Assembly: GCA_963580455.1 (NCBI GenBank)
Contig: OY756963.1
Span: 20,231,555 to 20,295,554 of the forward strand
Direction of reading: 5' to 3'
Length of the DNA stretch: 64,000 nt
Source of the DNA: Euonymus europaeus
Taxonomy: Eukaryota > Streptophyta > Magnoliopsida > Celastrales > Celastraceae
Position numbers and translations under genes: made by a program
The notes under the pieces: generated by a model
What the model was told of the DNA's origin: nothing
The model's input: the letters and a program-made list of their open reading frames with translations, nothing else
The model's database searches: none
Part shown: piece by piece, positions 23,166-35,785 of the stretch
Numbering within the stretch: position 1 is the stretch's first letter
Layout: every line of letters starts with the position of its first letter

Positions 23166-24429
23166 AACTTGGAGGGCGATGATATGATTTCGTCAAGTCA
23201 TAACCTCAAGTTTAGATACTTGTTAAACTTTTACCTTCCTAAAGGCTCCGATATGAAAATAAATCGAGTCGGAAAATGTACAAGGGAGAGTGCTAAGAGA
23301 GGATACAAACAAGAGAAGTGCAGCTTTGCATTCTCTTTTCTTAAGTTTTTGCTTAGAAAATTACTCCTGTCTCATTACCTGGCTCTCATCTTACCTTGAC
23401 AGTTATGACATGGTAAGATGAGAACAAGCTGCCTGCCATTGACACTATTCCAGCCTCAATTAGGTGTACGTATATGTTAAAATTTACCGATGGGGAAGAA
23501 GTGGAATGCAAGTGCTGCACATAGTAGCTTACAAATATATTGCCAAATCAGAAAATAATTATTGGTGAGAATCAACGTGCTATTGATTATCAATGGAGGA
23601 GTGTTAGTAGGGGAAATGATGCTGAAATTGAGATAAGAAGCTATAAAAAACCATACTTTATGCACTCATTCCAGGATCCAAGATGTCATTCCCCCAAAAA
23701 ATAAAGGATGAAAAAAAAAGAGATGAACTCTCGCCACTCACTTCTAACAAATAAATCAATCAGGAAAACAAGAGCTTAAATAAAACTTACAGCGAGGGGG
23801 GAATACTAGCAAGATTGAATACCTCAAAGAAAAAAGATAAGAGAGAAAAAAATGATGGTTTCTCCATACAGGAAAACTGGAGAAGGCACAAAAGGATGAG
23901 CAGGAGCAGGAGCAGGAGTCGGACAAAAACCTGCAAAATGGATGATGAGTTTAGTCTTTGCTGGGTGCTGTAGTTCAAAGAGAATAAGAGGATTAGTGAC
24001 AACAGGGAATGCATTAATCTGCTGTTTAAGAGCAAGTTCATGAAGCCAATCGTAGAAAACTTCCTCAGGCATATCAATTATTTCTATGAACAAATGTTAA
24101 ACACTTGATTTCATTTTATTCAAGGAACTAACAATCAAATCTAAGCATAGCATTGTAGTAAATCTTGAAAACAGTGAGAAATTTTTGATCTACTGAAACT
24201 TACAGAGGTCAACACATTCATGCAACTTGCAGTTGGTGACCGAAAAAGCAGCATACCTAGTACAACATCTCCTGTCCAGCACAGCTCCTATATTTGCATT
24301 AAAAACCATCACTCTTGGAGAGTGGAGACGCAGACTGTGTGAATCAAAATAATTTAATCCATCAATTGTATATTAAGAAAACAATTCTTATCAAAAAAAT
24401 AAGAGAGAAAGGAAACTTGACTTCTAACA
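23166..24429. other. Downstream of IMB4; unassigned open frame on minus strand
   Basis: Mostly AT-rich. On the minus strand 24093-23824 is an 89-codon frame whose first ~50 residues look protein-like (MPEEVFYDWLHELALKQQIN...). It is preceded by an acceptor-like TTCATAG. About 150 nt upstream another short stretch (IGAVLDRRCCTRYAAFSV, about 24290-24235) ends at a GTAAGT donor. The two do not join in an open frame. They could be exons of a decayed gene or 3'-UTR exons of IMB4. I do not recognise the sequence. Confidence 0.35.
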
Positions 24430-27400
24430 TCAGCTTTTTGGAGCAAATGCAGCCAAGGCATTAGCATGTGCAGGTGAGAGGCTGCTTAGTAACGGTTGCA
24501 TTTGATGGCCATAAAGTGACATTAGGTGGGAAAAAGCTTTGCCAATTTGTGATTTAACTTCAGAAGTTTCAACCGGAGACGCCACAACTTGAGCAAAAAG
24601 ATTGACAAGTTCAGGAACAAGAGAGAGGATCTGTTTTGCATAAAAAACAAGAAAAAGTTGGGAGGAGTGAACACTGGAAATTAAGCCAAGAAAGCAGGCT
24701 TTAGCAAAATTTCCATGAATCAGAAATTAAGCACAAACCTGAGGATTAGAGGACAAAACAAGAGCAGACACACAGCTATAAACAGCCATAGACTCCTCAT
24801 GGTCTTCTTTTAGTGGAAGAACTTTCAAGAAAACAGGAAGGACCTGAGAAAAGGGTTCAATAGATAGCATAGATCACAGCAGAAATAATGAGTTACCTGC
24901 TCACAACACTGAATTACAGGGAATGATGTAATAAAACAAATAGTCAAATAAGAGACACACAGAAGATCAACCTGATTTAGTGGGACTGACTGGGGGTACA
25001 CCATTATCATCCTTGCCACAGCACCAGCAGCATTGTCCCTGACAGCATCATCCGGCTCTGATTCTCCAAACAAGGGGTACAGTCCACGCAATATTTCACT
25101 GTAATATCTAGGTATCAAGTAAAGGGAAAAGCACACAAAGAACAGGATTCAATAAATGATAACATAATTTGAGAATTATTACTAAAACATTAGGATTGGA
25201 TTTCCTAATATGATCTTTCTTTGCTATGTACTCTCCGAATAAGTCTGAACACGCCAGAAAAATAATATGGCAACCAGTTAAAGAAAAGGGAAAAGAAGCT
25301 TTTTCTCTTTTCTTTGTACCCTTTATTAGGAAGACCGGGGATGAGAAGGGAAAGGATGGGCCAGGGGGGTGGCCGGGAGCAAATGTATACACAGGATACT
25401 TCAAAGTTGGCTCGCAGCCATTTTTGCACAATTCTCCAACGCAGAATGCAGCATTCCTTCTATTGGTTGCCTCTGATGATGCCAGCTCTTTGAGTACCAA
25501 GGGCATCACCCGCTGAGAGAAGAAAAAAGGCTTGAGGAATTAGTTAATTACAATCCAGGACCAATTATAAATGCAAATATAAAACAAAGAATTGTCAGAT
25601 TCTTATGAATTACATCAACATAGCCAGCAATTGGTACACCCATGTTTTGAGCCACTTCAGCAAGAGTAGCAACAACCATGGTCCGATCTTGAGGAGGGCG
25701 TGAAGCTCTCTGCAGTTGCCAACAATCAGAAAAATGAGACACGGCAAGACAGTCACAGCAATATATAGCAAAATGATGCTCGGTAAGTATATCATATATC
25801 AAATATCAACCCACCGCAAATTTCATCAAAGGTTCGAATAGCTTCACAAAGATAGGAGCAAAGTGAGAACCCATGGACTTTGCAAATGCAGGAAGGAGAT
25901 CTGAAACTGCATCCATTAGTACTTCATCGTGTTCAGCATCATCAATGTCATCAATATCACTATCTTCATGTGATTGCTGACAAGCCGATTCTTCTCGGAG
26001 CAATACCAAAGTTGCATCAACAAGAGGAGACATATCTGAGATCAGATCAGATCACATTAGAATGCAGTTTCCACAGAATATTTTATCAGCATTGAAAAGC
26101 TCAATATTTAGCAGTATGTACTATGTAGATTGAAACTGATCAAAATGTGAACTTACAAGACTCAATAGCCGGATAACCATAATCCTTAATAATGTCAGTT
26201 ATGCTCGTGCACACTTGGGAAACAACTTCCTTGTCATCATCTTCAGTCATACTCTTGATATATATATTCATCACAGTATCTGCAGATATGAAAGAACTAA
26301 ACTGAGACCTCATTACTGCTTAAGAAACAGGTCAAATTCGAGATATTCAAACAGTTAAAATATCAAGCAATTTAGAACGTGTGAGTACCTAAAATTTCCT
26401 TCATCTTTGCTTGCCCTTCCTACATGAAAAGAAGCAAGATGGATATCAGATTTATTTATATTAAGCAATCCATCCCCAAAAATCTCCAGTTAAAAAGATA
26501 ATCTAAAATCTATCAAACATAGATCGCTAAATATAGGGACTTATACACAATCATTGACCTGAAATCTATATATCGGAAAGTGAAATGGATTTATACCAAG
26601 AGATTCTTTTGTTCCCGTTTCTTATCTATTTTAGTCTGCAAATTATAATTGACTAAGCGGCTAACATGGCCAGGTCATATTGGGAGTAACATGACTCCTT
26701 GACTGTACATAGTGAGAAGCTTGAAACAAAATTGAACAATTCTATTAGACTATCGAGAAATTTAAAAACAAAAAAAAAAGAACTACCAAATGCTACTCAC
26801 ATTATGATTCTGGAAGCTTGCATGTGCCGCTGTCAAGATATCTGTGCTCATGACAATTGACAAACAACTAACCCAATTAAAATAGACAAGGAATTCAGAA
26901 CCAAAACATAATAAAATATAATTTTTGATTTTATCCACATTTATATATAAAAAATGGGTACCAAGTGCACAAACAATATTTCCAATTGAATGCAATTTTT
27001 GTAGGGTCTATGGCACTTGAGCAATTAATAAATGCTCTTTTTCCTCTTTTGCTATCAAAACTAAAGGAATCAAATGTATATAATTGAAAGAAAATTAAGT
27101 AACTATGATAAATCAGTAAGATTTGGAATCCATGGCAGACAAAAAAGAAATGGTGCAAGAAGGTACAGTCAACGTGAAAAATAGTCATGACTGCAAATTG
27201 TGATCCTCACATTGTTCTAACATTCCCGTTGTGCCACACACACACACATAATTTGGCATAGCATACAAAAGTTACTCAAGCTATAATGTACAATAAGACA
27301 AAATCATGTCAAAATCAGCAAATAATAATAATAATAATAATGGCACTGAAAAAGCATTGGGGGTAGCTAAACAGTTAATTTAATACTAACGTTTCAAAGC

Positions 27401-30400
27401 AATGATTGCCTGAAGCCGAACATCTTCATGGAAATATCCTGAATGTCTTATCAAAATCTTTAGTGACTCCTCCAAATATCTTAAAATGATTAAGGAACTA
27501 GAGGAAGACAATACTTTGAATGATATAATTATATTTGACAATGAAAACTTTGATATCACTGTAGGGTCTGGATTCTGGAAAGATGGATTTTTTTTTCTTT
27601 CTGAAATGAGAAACATACTGTTAGAGGACCCCTTCACCCAGAATAACTCTTAGTATGCAGTGCAACCTTATCCCTACATTGCTGGTTTTTCTGTGGATTG
27701 AACCTGTGAATCAGCATATCCGACTTGTAAAGAGCAACTTTACAATTCCACTGAGGTTTGCCTAGCCAAACTGAAAAAATAAGAAATACAAAAGGATACG
27801 GTGCATAAGAACTCTTAGTATGCAATGCGAATAAGCCAAGAGCTTGAGTAGCAGCTGCCTTTTCATCCAATACTCCTGTCCTCACACTAATATTTCGAAC
27901 TCTAGGCTCATCATGAGCTTCATCATCAGATGAGACTCCACCAATTCCATTCATATTTTCATCGTCAGACTGATCGACATCCACAGCAGAGCCATCATCA
28001 AGATTGCAAGAAGAAAATGCAAGGGGTACAACACAAGGAAGATACTGTTCACCATGAAAAAATTCCGTATGAGTATGGTTACTAATGAAAACGAGTTTAG
28101 TCAATCTAAGCCTAATCCACCTGCACAAACCCATCATCCAGAATTTCTGCTACATTGCTGAAGAATCCATGAGTGTACTCTCGAAGTTCACTGAAATCTA
28201 GTCCAAAACCCTGGAGAGATAATAGACACGAATCAGTTACTTATAAAAGATGTTATGAACTTAGTGAAAGAGGTGTCTTCGTAAGTACTGAAAGTGCAGC
28301 TTCTATGAAAGGTGTTAAAATCGGCTCCATTCTCAATCTCCCAACAGACATTGCAACTATTCCAACAAGCTCTGTTGCCCTGGCTCGCGACCGGAGATCC
28401 TCATCATTGGTAAGCACCATGAAACTTTTCATCAGCTCCAAAACTCTTTCAGCATATGGAATGAAAGCTTTCTCTGCAGCAGATGCAACTGAACCAATGG
28501 CAGACTGCAACAACATTTTTGAAAGTATATTTCAAAAAGTGAAATAGAAATGAGAATGATACCAATTAAAAGGCCAAACAAATATGTCAACTGAACCAAT
28601 GGCAGAGTGCAACAACATTTTTTAAAGTATATTTTAAAAAAGTAAAATTAAAATGAGAAGTGACACCAATTAAAAGGCCAAACAAATATGTTAATTCCAA
28701 AGCAGAAAAGGAGCAACTTCATACCATGCATGTTTCCTGCAGATTACGAGGACTATTTTGGAGGGCTTCCATCAGCTTTCCCATCAAAGGATCAAGAAAA
28801 GGAAGTATTTCTTCACCCATATCCTCACAAAATGCTGCTAAAGCATAGTAAGATTTCTCCTGCATGAAGAAAAGAAGAAGATAATGATGATTGAGTGGTG
28901 GTCAAAAAGTAAGCACAGTTCATATTTATGCCATTTCCTATGTGTACCTTTACTTCATCAGATCCATCCTCAAGTGCATTCACGATGCAGGGAAGCACAC
29001 TTTCATAGTGTGAAACAATTTCAGGCTGCAAATGCTCTGCAAATTGACCCAATGCAAATGAGGCAGCCCCTCTTACCATTTGCTCTGAATCCCTCAAAGC
29101 ACCTAAGACAATATGAAGAACAGGTTCCAGTTTGTCTTTCATAAACTCCAAACAACCTTCTGAAATGACACCTAGAGCTGTGGCAGAAGCTTCTCGAAAC
29201 TTGGGATTTGCATTCTGACTGCTTAAAGATGCGAACTCGAGAACAGGGGGAAACACATGCTTTGAGAGGTTTAAAGCCATAGTATCGATCACTTCTGCAG
29301 CAGCTCTATCTGGAGCAAGATCATCGTCTGCATCTGCATCAGTAGATTCTGCAAGCAGAGGGCACATGACTTGCAGAATGGGAATCACCAGCTTATACTT
29401 TTTCAGGGAATTGGGTTTGTACTTTGCAAGCCATGAAATTATCTGAATAGCCTGATATAAGCAACAAAGAGAAAGCATAATAAATGCCGAAACTCATCAA
29501 GTCAGCAGAGCAGTAGTTAATCAAGTCATCAAAAAAGAAAATGTAAATCTCAAAGTCCTTTCTAACCTGATGACGAGTACTTGATTCCAAATTATGACTA
29601 GAGCAAACTTCAAGAGAGAACTGCACAATAGATTTAACAGAATCCCCAAGAAGAGGTGCAGGGGATTCAATCAGCTCATCAAAAATTTCGAAAGCAATTA
29701 TGGCAATATCCTCCTCACCAGAAGCAATGCATTGTCTTGACACATTTAAAATGCTCGGAATGAACTCTCGGAACTTAACCTGCAAGGGAAAATAACATTA
29801 TTGGTATAAGGAAAAATCATAATGGTGGTGAGGTAGAAGGAAAGTGATGGGTGCTAAGATTAGTTACTTTGTCATATGCCCTCGCTAGGGGCACAAAAAA
29901 AAACAAACCCACACTTGGGGCAACAACAAATGAGGATTTAAATTGCGAAAGCTAAGATTTGAGCCCAAGATCTCTTGCACTGATACCATGTTAAGATTTG
30001 TTACTTTGTCGTTCAACCCAATAAGTTAACTTGTTGGGTTGAGTAATTTCACATCATTTATGCATATTCTAACAATGATAATGACTTTGAAAGGAAAAAG
30101 GAGGTGGAGGTGGAAATTGCATGGAATCCATTAAAGCATTCAGTTCACTCTTATGGTTAGAAATAATAAGCAGGAACAGATGGTTAATGTATATCAAGTG
30201 CATTGAAAGGAACACTCTAAGCACTATAGATTTTCCAAGCAATAATTAATCCATCCTATAATCAATGTATCAATAACTAAATCACACGCATACCATGGCC
30301 TTTTTTTTTTGATAAGTCATTTTTTATTGTTGTTCTTAGAGAGAGGAGACTTGAACCTTGTCCTAGTTCAAGGCCTAAGGAATAGGATAACAGTAGTCCA

Positions 30401-33400
30401 AGATGTAATCAACTAGGTTTTTTGCCTGCATATCCCTATATTTTCTTCTCAAATTCTTCATCGCTTATCGAGAACTCAGGTCAAATCTATCTATTCAAAC
30501 TCTAAAATTCTTGCTTTCAAGAGCCCAAACTAACCCAATACGCAATTTAAACCCCGACAGCGAAAAATCCAAGTCCATTATTTCAAGATGAGCTCTAGAG
30601 GGAGGTAAAGTTGGTGAGACAGCACAGCTTGGACTTTCCAGGCTGGAATGTAAAGGCTCCCAAATGTTCTTATGGATGTGGAGTTCGGAAATCAACAGAA
30701 AAGAATGAAGCACTTGATTTAATAATGTTTTTATTAAGCTTGTTGAGGGGGGGGAAGGTAAAATTATGATATGATCTCTGGGTTGATGCAGTACCTCTAA
30801 AGGATCAATTTCCAGAAATCTATCAGATTTCAACTAGCAAGGATGAAAAGAGAACTTTAATCGGGAATGTGTCAGCCTCATGAAGTTTGAACTTCAAATA
30901 AACATCTGTAACTAGAAGTTAAACAGTTTCAGTTGCTTTTAGCAGGTAGTGTATCAAATGCACACCAAGTCATCAACACAAACAGAGACGATAATTTAGT
31001 ACGGAAGGCAGCCATCGAGGGGAAATTCAGTGTTTGCAATGTGCTGGCTGGTGTGGATCGAAAGAAATAATAGAATTTTCCGGGACAACGAAAACTCTCT
31101 TGACTCATTCTCAGAAATTGGCCAAGTAATGTAAAAATGTGCTTCATGGTTCCCGTTTAGTACTACTTTCCTCTGGCGGTACCAACTTCCTACCTGTCAA
31201 CGGGCTGGGTTTTAATTTTTAACCCAAAAGAAGCAGTCTGAATTGTCTACTCATCCTTACAAACCCATTAAACACCTGGTACACACATGATGAGGGATCA
31301 CCACATTCCTAGTGTACATCCCTATAACATTCTCCCCCACCAAATCCTAGGCACCCTAGTCAAGGAAACAACCCGCATGGGCTGGCTTTTATATCAATTT
31401 TCAGTTGGATGGTTTTTAAACCCAAAATACGTACCAGTATAAGTGAATTGTTCACCTGTCTTTTATAAACCCATTAATCAGGATCAACACGTCATGGGCA
31501 AACCGGCAAACCACTTTGAGAGGACTCCTCTTAATAAAATATTATTCAACCAAAAAAATTAACATATCATGTTATTATTCACAGGCCACAAAACGTTTTT
31601 AAAAGCACCAAATTTCCTGAGCTGAGTTCATCGCCAATATTTTCCTAATGATAAAACTAAATTTAAAACAAAAGGGCTGAAAAATTGTGTGCCTTTTAAA
31701 ATGACAAATCCAACCACCTAGAAATCTTAATACAGCATATAGATACAGCTGTAATACTGTACCATGTCACTAGGTGAGTTGTTAATATTCCCTCTACACC
31801 CTCTTCTATTAAAATTGCTCTTTTCCATGTCATCAAACTAAACGCGTGCAATGAACAGGTTTCCTTAATGGTAGTGCTGCTATAACCGTAAAACTTTAAC
31901 ATCTCAGTTATACAAGGTTTACATACAAACTCAGACTAACGTTAATGTTTGTTTGGCAGGGGTGTAAGTCAAACCAATTGCAGAACGGCATAACCAATTG
32001 AGTCCATGAAAAAACATATCCTTCACATAAAGAATATTGCTTGAGTAAACATCAAAGAACATATCTAATATGTGCATTCTTGTTGCTTTCAACAGAACCA
32101 CTGTTTCTTATCAATAAATAGAATACACATATCTTTGCCTTCAGGAAAGGCAGGCAGATCCAAGAAACCCATCCAGTTTGTGTAAGCCAACAAAACAATC
32201 AATCGCTATTATGTACAAGTCGATTTCCATGAAAAAATACACATGAACAATCCTGTCATCAATTCTGAAGCTCCAGAGAGAGAACAACGTTTTATCATTC
32301 AATTAGAGGTCCTAAAATGTATTTAGAACATGAGTTAATTGATTTCAACTTACAATGTGCCCTATGTCCAATCCCATTTCCAAGTCTAGAATTCTTTATT
32401 TAACGCTTGATATACCTCACTTTCTTAGAAGTTAAAACATACATCCTAATCCCAGATACACGTAACTCATGTATTTAGAACATGAGTTAATACCCGTTGC
32501 ATTTTTTGAGCGACAATGCTATGTGCCTACGTCTAATTGGCAAGATCATAATTTATATGGCTGGCTGACACCCAAAGCAAAACTCATGGCATGAGAGGTA
32601 TGATTGATATGAAAACTTAAAGCTAAGACGGCTAAGCAAATAACTTCAGACAAAAGATCCTACATCCGTTCGACAGCAACATAATCAAAATTAGTCTGAT
32701 GCATCCTGGTAAAACAGGATGTCTAAGGCATAGTATATCAAAAAATAATTGGGCTATGTTACTGCCAGTTAAAAAAATTGGCCACATCCATAAAACTCAC
32801 CACTTGAGCTTCGTCATTTGTAAATTCTAGAAAAGACCCCACTGCTCTGGTACAACAAAAGAAAAAAAATTAGTTAGGGGCTGCCTTCAAAAAACAAGAG
32901 CACTAAAGATGACAAAAGAAAAACAGGAAATTAGATATTACTTGAGAGCAGCTACTCTAACACGATTGCTAGTTTCATCCTGGAGGCATTTGAGCAAAAG
33001 CGCTTGCAAATCTCCAAAATAAGGTTGAAAGGTATTCCCAATTGTTTCAGTCAAGGAGCTGAAGAGGATCAATGCCACCTAATATCAACCCAAAAAACAC
33101 ATCAGAAAACAGTTTTTTTTTTTTTGGGGGAACAAACATCACATAAAAACATGATAAAGATGAATCCCAATTCATCCCAATAATGAGCTACTAAAGGGAC
33201 AATGACTAGAGAAATAAAGGAATCGAAGAATTGAGAACTGACTTCTCTATGCTCTTCCTGTGCACTTTGACTGCACTGGAACAGAAAAGGCAACAAATCG
33301 GGCCACTCTCCGGCAGGAACAGCATACTTAGCAATGATGCTCACAACATTAGCACTCGCACGTCTCACTGGGGGACTGCAACAAACAACCAATACTCGTA

Positions 33401-33807
33401 CTTCTCAACACACACCAAATTAAGCACCAAGAGACCAAATTTCAAGGATAATAGAGAGAAAAAGAAAGAAACATAGAGGAGTACAATTCAAAAGGAACAA
33501 ATGAGAACTGAATTGTGTAATAAAAAAGGGACCTGTGCTCCATAGTGATGCTCTCAATGAGGGACTGCTTGACGAGGTGCTTAAGTTGAGGTGAGAGCTT
33601 AGCCCAGTGGCCGGTGATCTTCTTGCGGAGGAGGACGGCGGCAAGCTGGCGGACGTTAGGGGTCTTGGCAGTGCGGAGGTGCTGCACCAGTGCCGGTACC
33701 ACCTGTGGATCCTTTGCCAGCCTCTTTATCTGCTCCTCCGCCTGCCTCCTTGCATCGTTATCGGGCATCAAGAACTGAATCAACAACAATTCGAGCGACT
33801 GCGCCAT
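24430..33807 (-). CDS. IMB4: Importin-4 type karyopherin-beta (nuclear import receptor)
   Basis: Twenty exons, read from 33807 to 24430: 33807-33533, 33375-33243, 33078-32942, 32846-32801, 29779-29567, 29451-28948, 28859-28725, 28504-28289, 28210-28121, 28044-27800, 27479-27391, 26841-26801, 26419-26389, 26279-26157, 26035-25815, 25709-25614, 25512-25400, 25107-24972, 24843-24739, 24630-24430. They total 3150 nt (1049 aa plus stop) with GT-AG junctions and one open frame. The product is an all-helical HEAT/ARM solenoid that binds cargo and RanGTP and carries cargo through the nuclear pore. The importin-beta N-terminal domain is at about residues 20-95. Acidic loops occur near 600-630 (DQSDDEN, SSDDEAHDE) and 780-800 (DSDIDDIDDAEHDE). 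The sequence closely tracks Arabidopsis IMB4 (At4g27640), from MAQSLELLLIQFLMPDNDAR to ANALAAFAPKS. Intron 4 is 3.0 kb with retroelement debris; exons of 46, 41 and 31 nt are conserved in frame. Confidence 0.95.
27321..27341 (+). repeat. (AAT)n microsatellite in an IMB4 intron
   Basis: About seven AAT units in the intron between exons 11 and 12 of IMB4. A potential length marker; no function inferred. Confidence 0.8.
28489..28694 (+). repeat. 102-bp tandem duplication across an IMB4 splice acceptor
   Basis: 28489-28590 and 28591-28694 are direct repeats starting CTGAACCAATGGCAGA. The unit covers the first 16 bases of IMB4 exon 8 plus intron. On the minus strand the true acceptor reads GTTGCAG|TCTGCC in the copy at 28504. 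The upstream copy reads GTTGCACTCTGCC, so its AG is changed to AC and it cannot be used as an acceptor. Confidence 0.85.
29852..30074 (-). mobile_element. TRIM-like miniature LTR element in IMB4 intron 4
   Basis: On the minus strand an 86-bp LTR (30074-29989) starts TGTTAGAATATGC and ends CTTAACA, followed at once by TGGTATCAG (29988-29980), a Met-tRNA primer-binding site. About 115 bp on, a partial second LTR copy (GTAACTAATCTTAGCA, about 29873-29852) appears. Short LTRs and no coding space fit a TRIM. Confidence 0.6.
31010..31140 (+). mobile_element. LINE fragment in IMB4 intron 4
   Basis: The plus strand reads AMCWLVWIERNNRIFRDNEN, the tail of the RT zinc-binding region of plant L1 elements (W-x-x-W-x-E-R-N-x-R-x-F). 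It lies opposite to the gene's direction and no more of the element is clear. Confidence 0.6.
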
Positions 33808-34497
33808 ATCCCAATTCTTAACTATTCTACTTCACTCTCTGCGTCTCTGGATGTGAATACAAAATTTGATAATGTGCAGGAGGGGAGAGTAAAGCAGGGA
33901 GAGGTCAGAGGAGCAGACACAGAAGAAGGAGGCAGAGGCTGCAAAAAGAGGTTTTGGCTAATGGGTTTTGCTTGTTATTTAAGGGACTAGGGGTTTTTGG
34001 TCACGCAAAAATATATTTTATTTCCTATAGGAGTTTTGCAAAATTAATATCATCATTTTGCTATTTAATAGTAAACAAATTGTGCTTACTTTTGAAATAT
34101 TTTATTTTTGTTCGATAAAATACATATATCACCCTCTCAAATTTGATAAAAAATATATTTAACAATTAACATTGACGGATTGACTTTCTAAAAATAATAA
34201 AATTATATCTTAGCGTGTAAATTGTCACAAATTTACACTATGAATAACAAAATTGGAAAGTTTTGATCTTCAGTAATCAAAATCAAACATTACTTATCTT
34301 TCGATGATTAAATTTTGTATTAACCCGATCTTATGCCTTACGTTGATTCAAGTCGTAAAGAAATAGGTTATTTTATTAGTGGTGATCCTTTTCTATACTT
34401 CTATACTTAAGCTAACCTTTGATTTTATTTTATTTTAATGTTTCTTTAAAAAATGACCCATTATACATGCCTAAAAATATGATGGTGCTTCATTAGG
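33808..34497. other. IMB4 promoter side
   Basis: GA/AGAGG-rich leader just upstream of the IMB4 ATG (33830-33950), then AT-rich DNA. Short frames over the leader have no domain. No clear TATA box, as is common for housekeeping plant genes. A hAT MITE lies about 0.7 kb upstream of the ATG. Confidence 0.4.
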
Positions 34498-34505
34498 GTA
34501 CCCAC

Positions 34506-35033
34506 TAGGGATGGCAACGGGTCGGATTTTTTCCGGACTGTGTAAAATCCGCATCCGACCCGCTCTTCTATACATCCTACCCGACTCCGCCTCCGACCCG
34601 CTCTCGGGTCTTAATGTTTTTACCCGCATCCGAACTCCGACTATACCCGCCCCGAAATCGGGTACCCGCCCCAAATGTAATTTTTCCAATTTAATAGTTG
34701 CAGAATATTCAATTAGAATAACAACATTCCAATTTTCGAACCAATTTAGTAAACAATATTCCGAACTAACTCAATACACAAATTACAAAGGATCAAATAT
34801 ATAATATGTATATTAGATTATTAGTGTGTGTATATATATATATAATTATTTAAGTATATCCCGGGTATATCGGGTCGGATGTTGTATATACCCGCATCCG
34901 ACCCGACCCGGGGCCGGGTTATAATTTTAAAACCCGAATCCGACCCGTTCTATTGGCGGATCGGATAAAATCCAATGAATTCGGATCGGATGCAAGTGGA
35001 TCGGACCGGATCGGTTTAAAATTGCCATCCCTA
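34506..35033. mobile_element. Non-autonomous hAT element with perfect 8-bp target duplication
   Basis: 528 bp with inverted termini TAGGGATGGCAA and TTGCCATCCCTA, flanked on both sides by GTACCCAC (34498-34505 and 35034-35041). Subterminal repeats of CCGACCCG/CGGGTCGG type fill both ends and the centre is AT-rich. No transposase. The intact termini and perfect duplication suggest a relatively recent insertion. The 97- and 72-codon frames inside are repeat by-products. Confidence 0.93.
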
Positions 35034-35334
35034 GTACCCACTAATCCCACCAAATTAAAATTTAGTTCGTTTATAAAATAGGCTTTTAACAAATTTGACT
35101 GGTGAGTCGGGCCGGGCTCAAGTAGCAAAGTAATTATGAGACAGCCCAGGTCAATGCATCGGGCTTGGGCTTTGAATTCTTTCTAAGTGAGCTATGTTTT
35201 TTTAGGCCCTATCGTGCTTGTACTCGTAGGAAAGTGGAAAACAACAAGCCGAGCTTCCATGCCGCTGGGAAGATGGGATTGTCTGGACTTTCCAAGCTGA
35301 GTTGGTTTTTGTTCTTAAGCTTATTCTATGAATA

Positions 35335-35560
35335 TCACTTAGAGCATCTCCAATGGGTTGATATTTTATAGTACTGGAAATCTTAGAGTGTGTAGCGAGA
35401 GTGATTTGAAAAAAAATTACTAGAAGATGTGTAGAATAGTTGAAAAAGTGAAAAATAATAGAAATGTATGAGAGATGATGTTGATGTTTGATATTTGATA
35501 TATAGAGTGTTTGTAGGTGGAAAAAAAATGACATTCAACCATAAGTGAAAGAAAATTTAC
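35335..35560. repeat. MITE-like fragment with GAGCATCTCCAA end
   Basis: AGAGCATCTCCAATGGGTTG at 35341-35360 is a widespread terminal sequence of plant MITEs. The matching inverted end was not found, so this is a fragment at best. Confidence 0.35.
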
Positions 35561-35785
35561 AAAAAATGGATATACCAAGGGAAAAACAGTATAAATGAGT
35601 AAGCATTGATCTCAAATATCTTTGTTCTACTGCTATAAGGAAACAATCACATCAGGTATTTCAGTGATCAAGTGTGAGCAAACAAGGTGATATGTAGCCT
35701 TTAGAGGTTTCAAGATATTACTTTGCCGGTTCGTCGTAGATTGGAAGATAGTGACAGAAGGAAGAACTAGTTGTGCACAAACCAT

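Noticed and set aside
34471..35128. Frames over 34471-35128 on both strands
   Set aside because: Produced by the CCGACCCG-type repeats of the hAT MITE.
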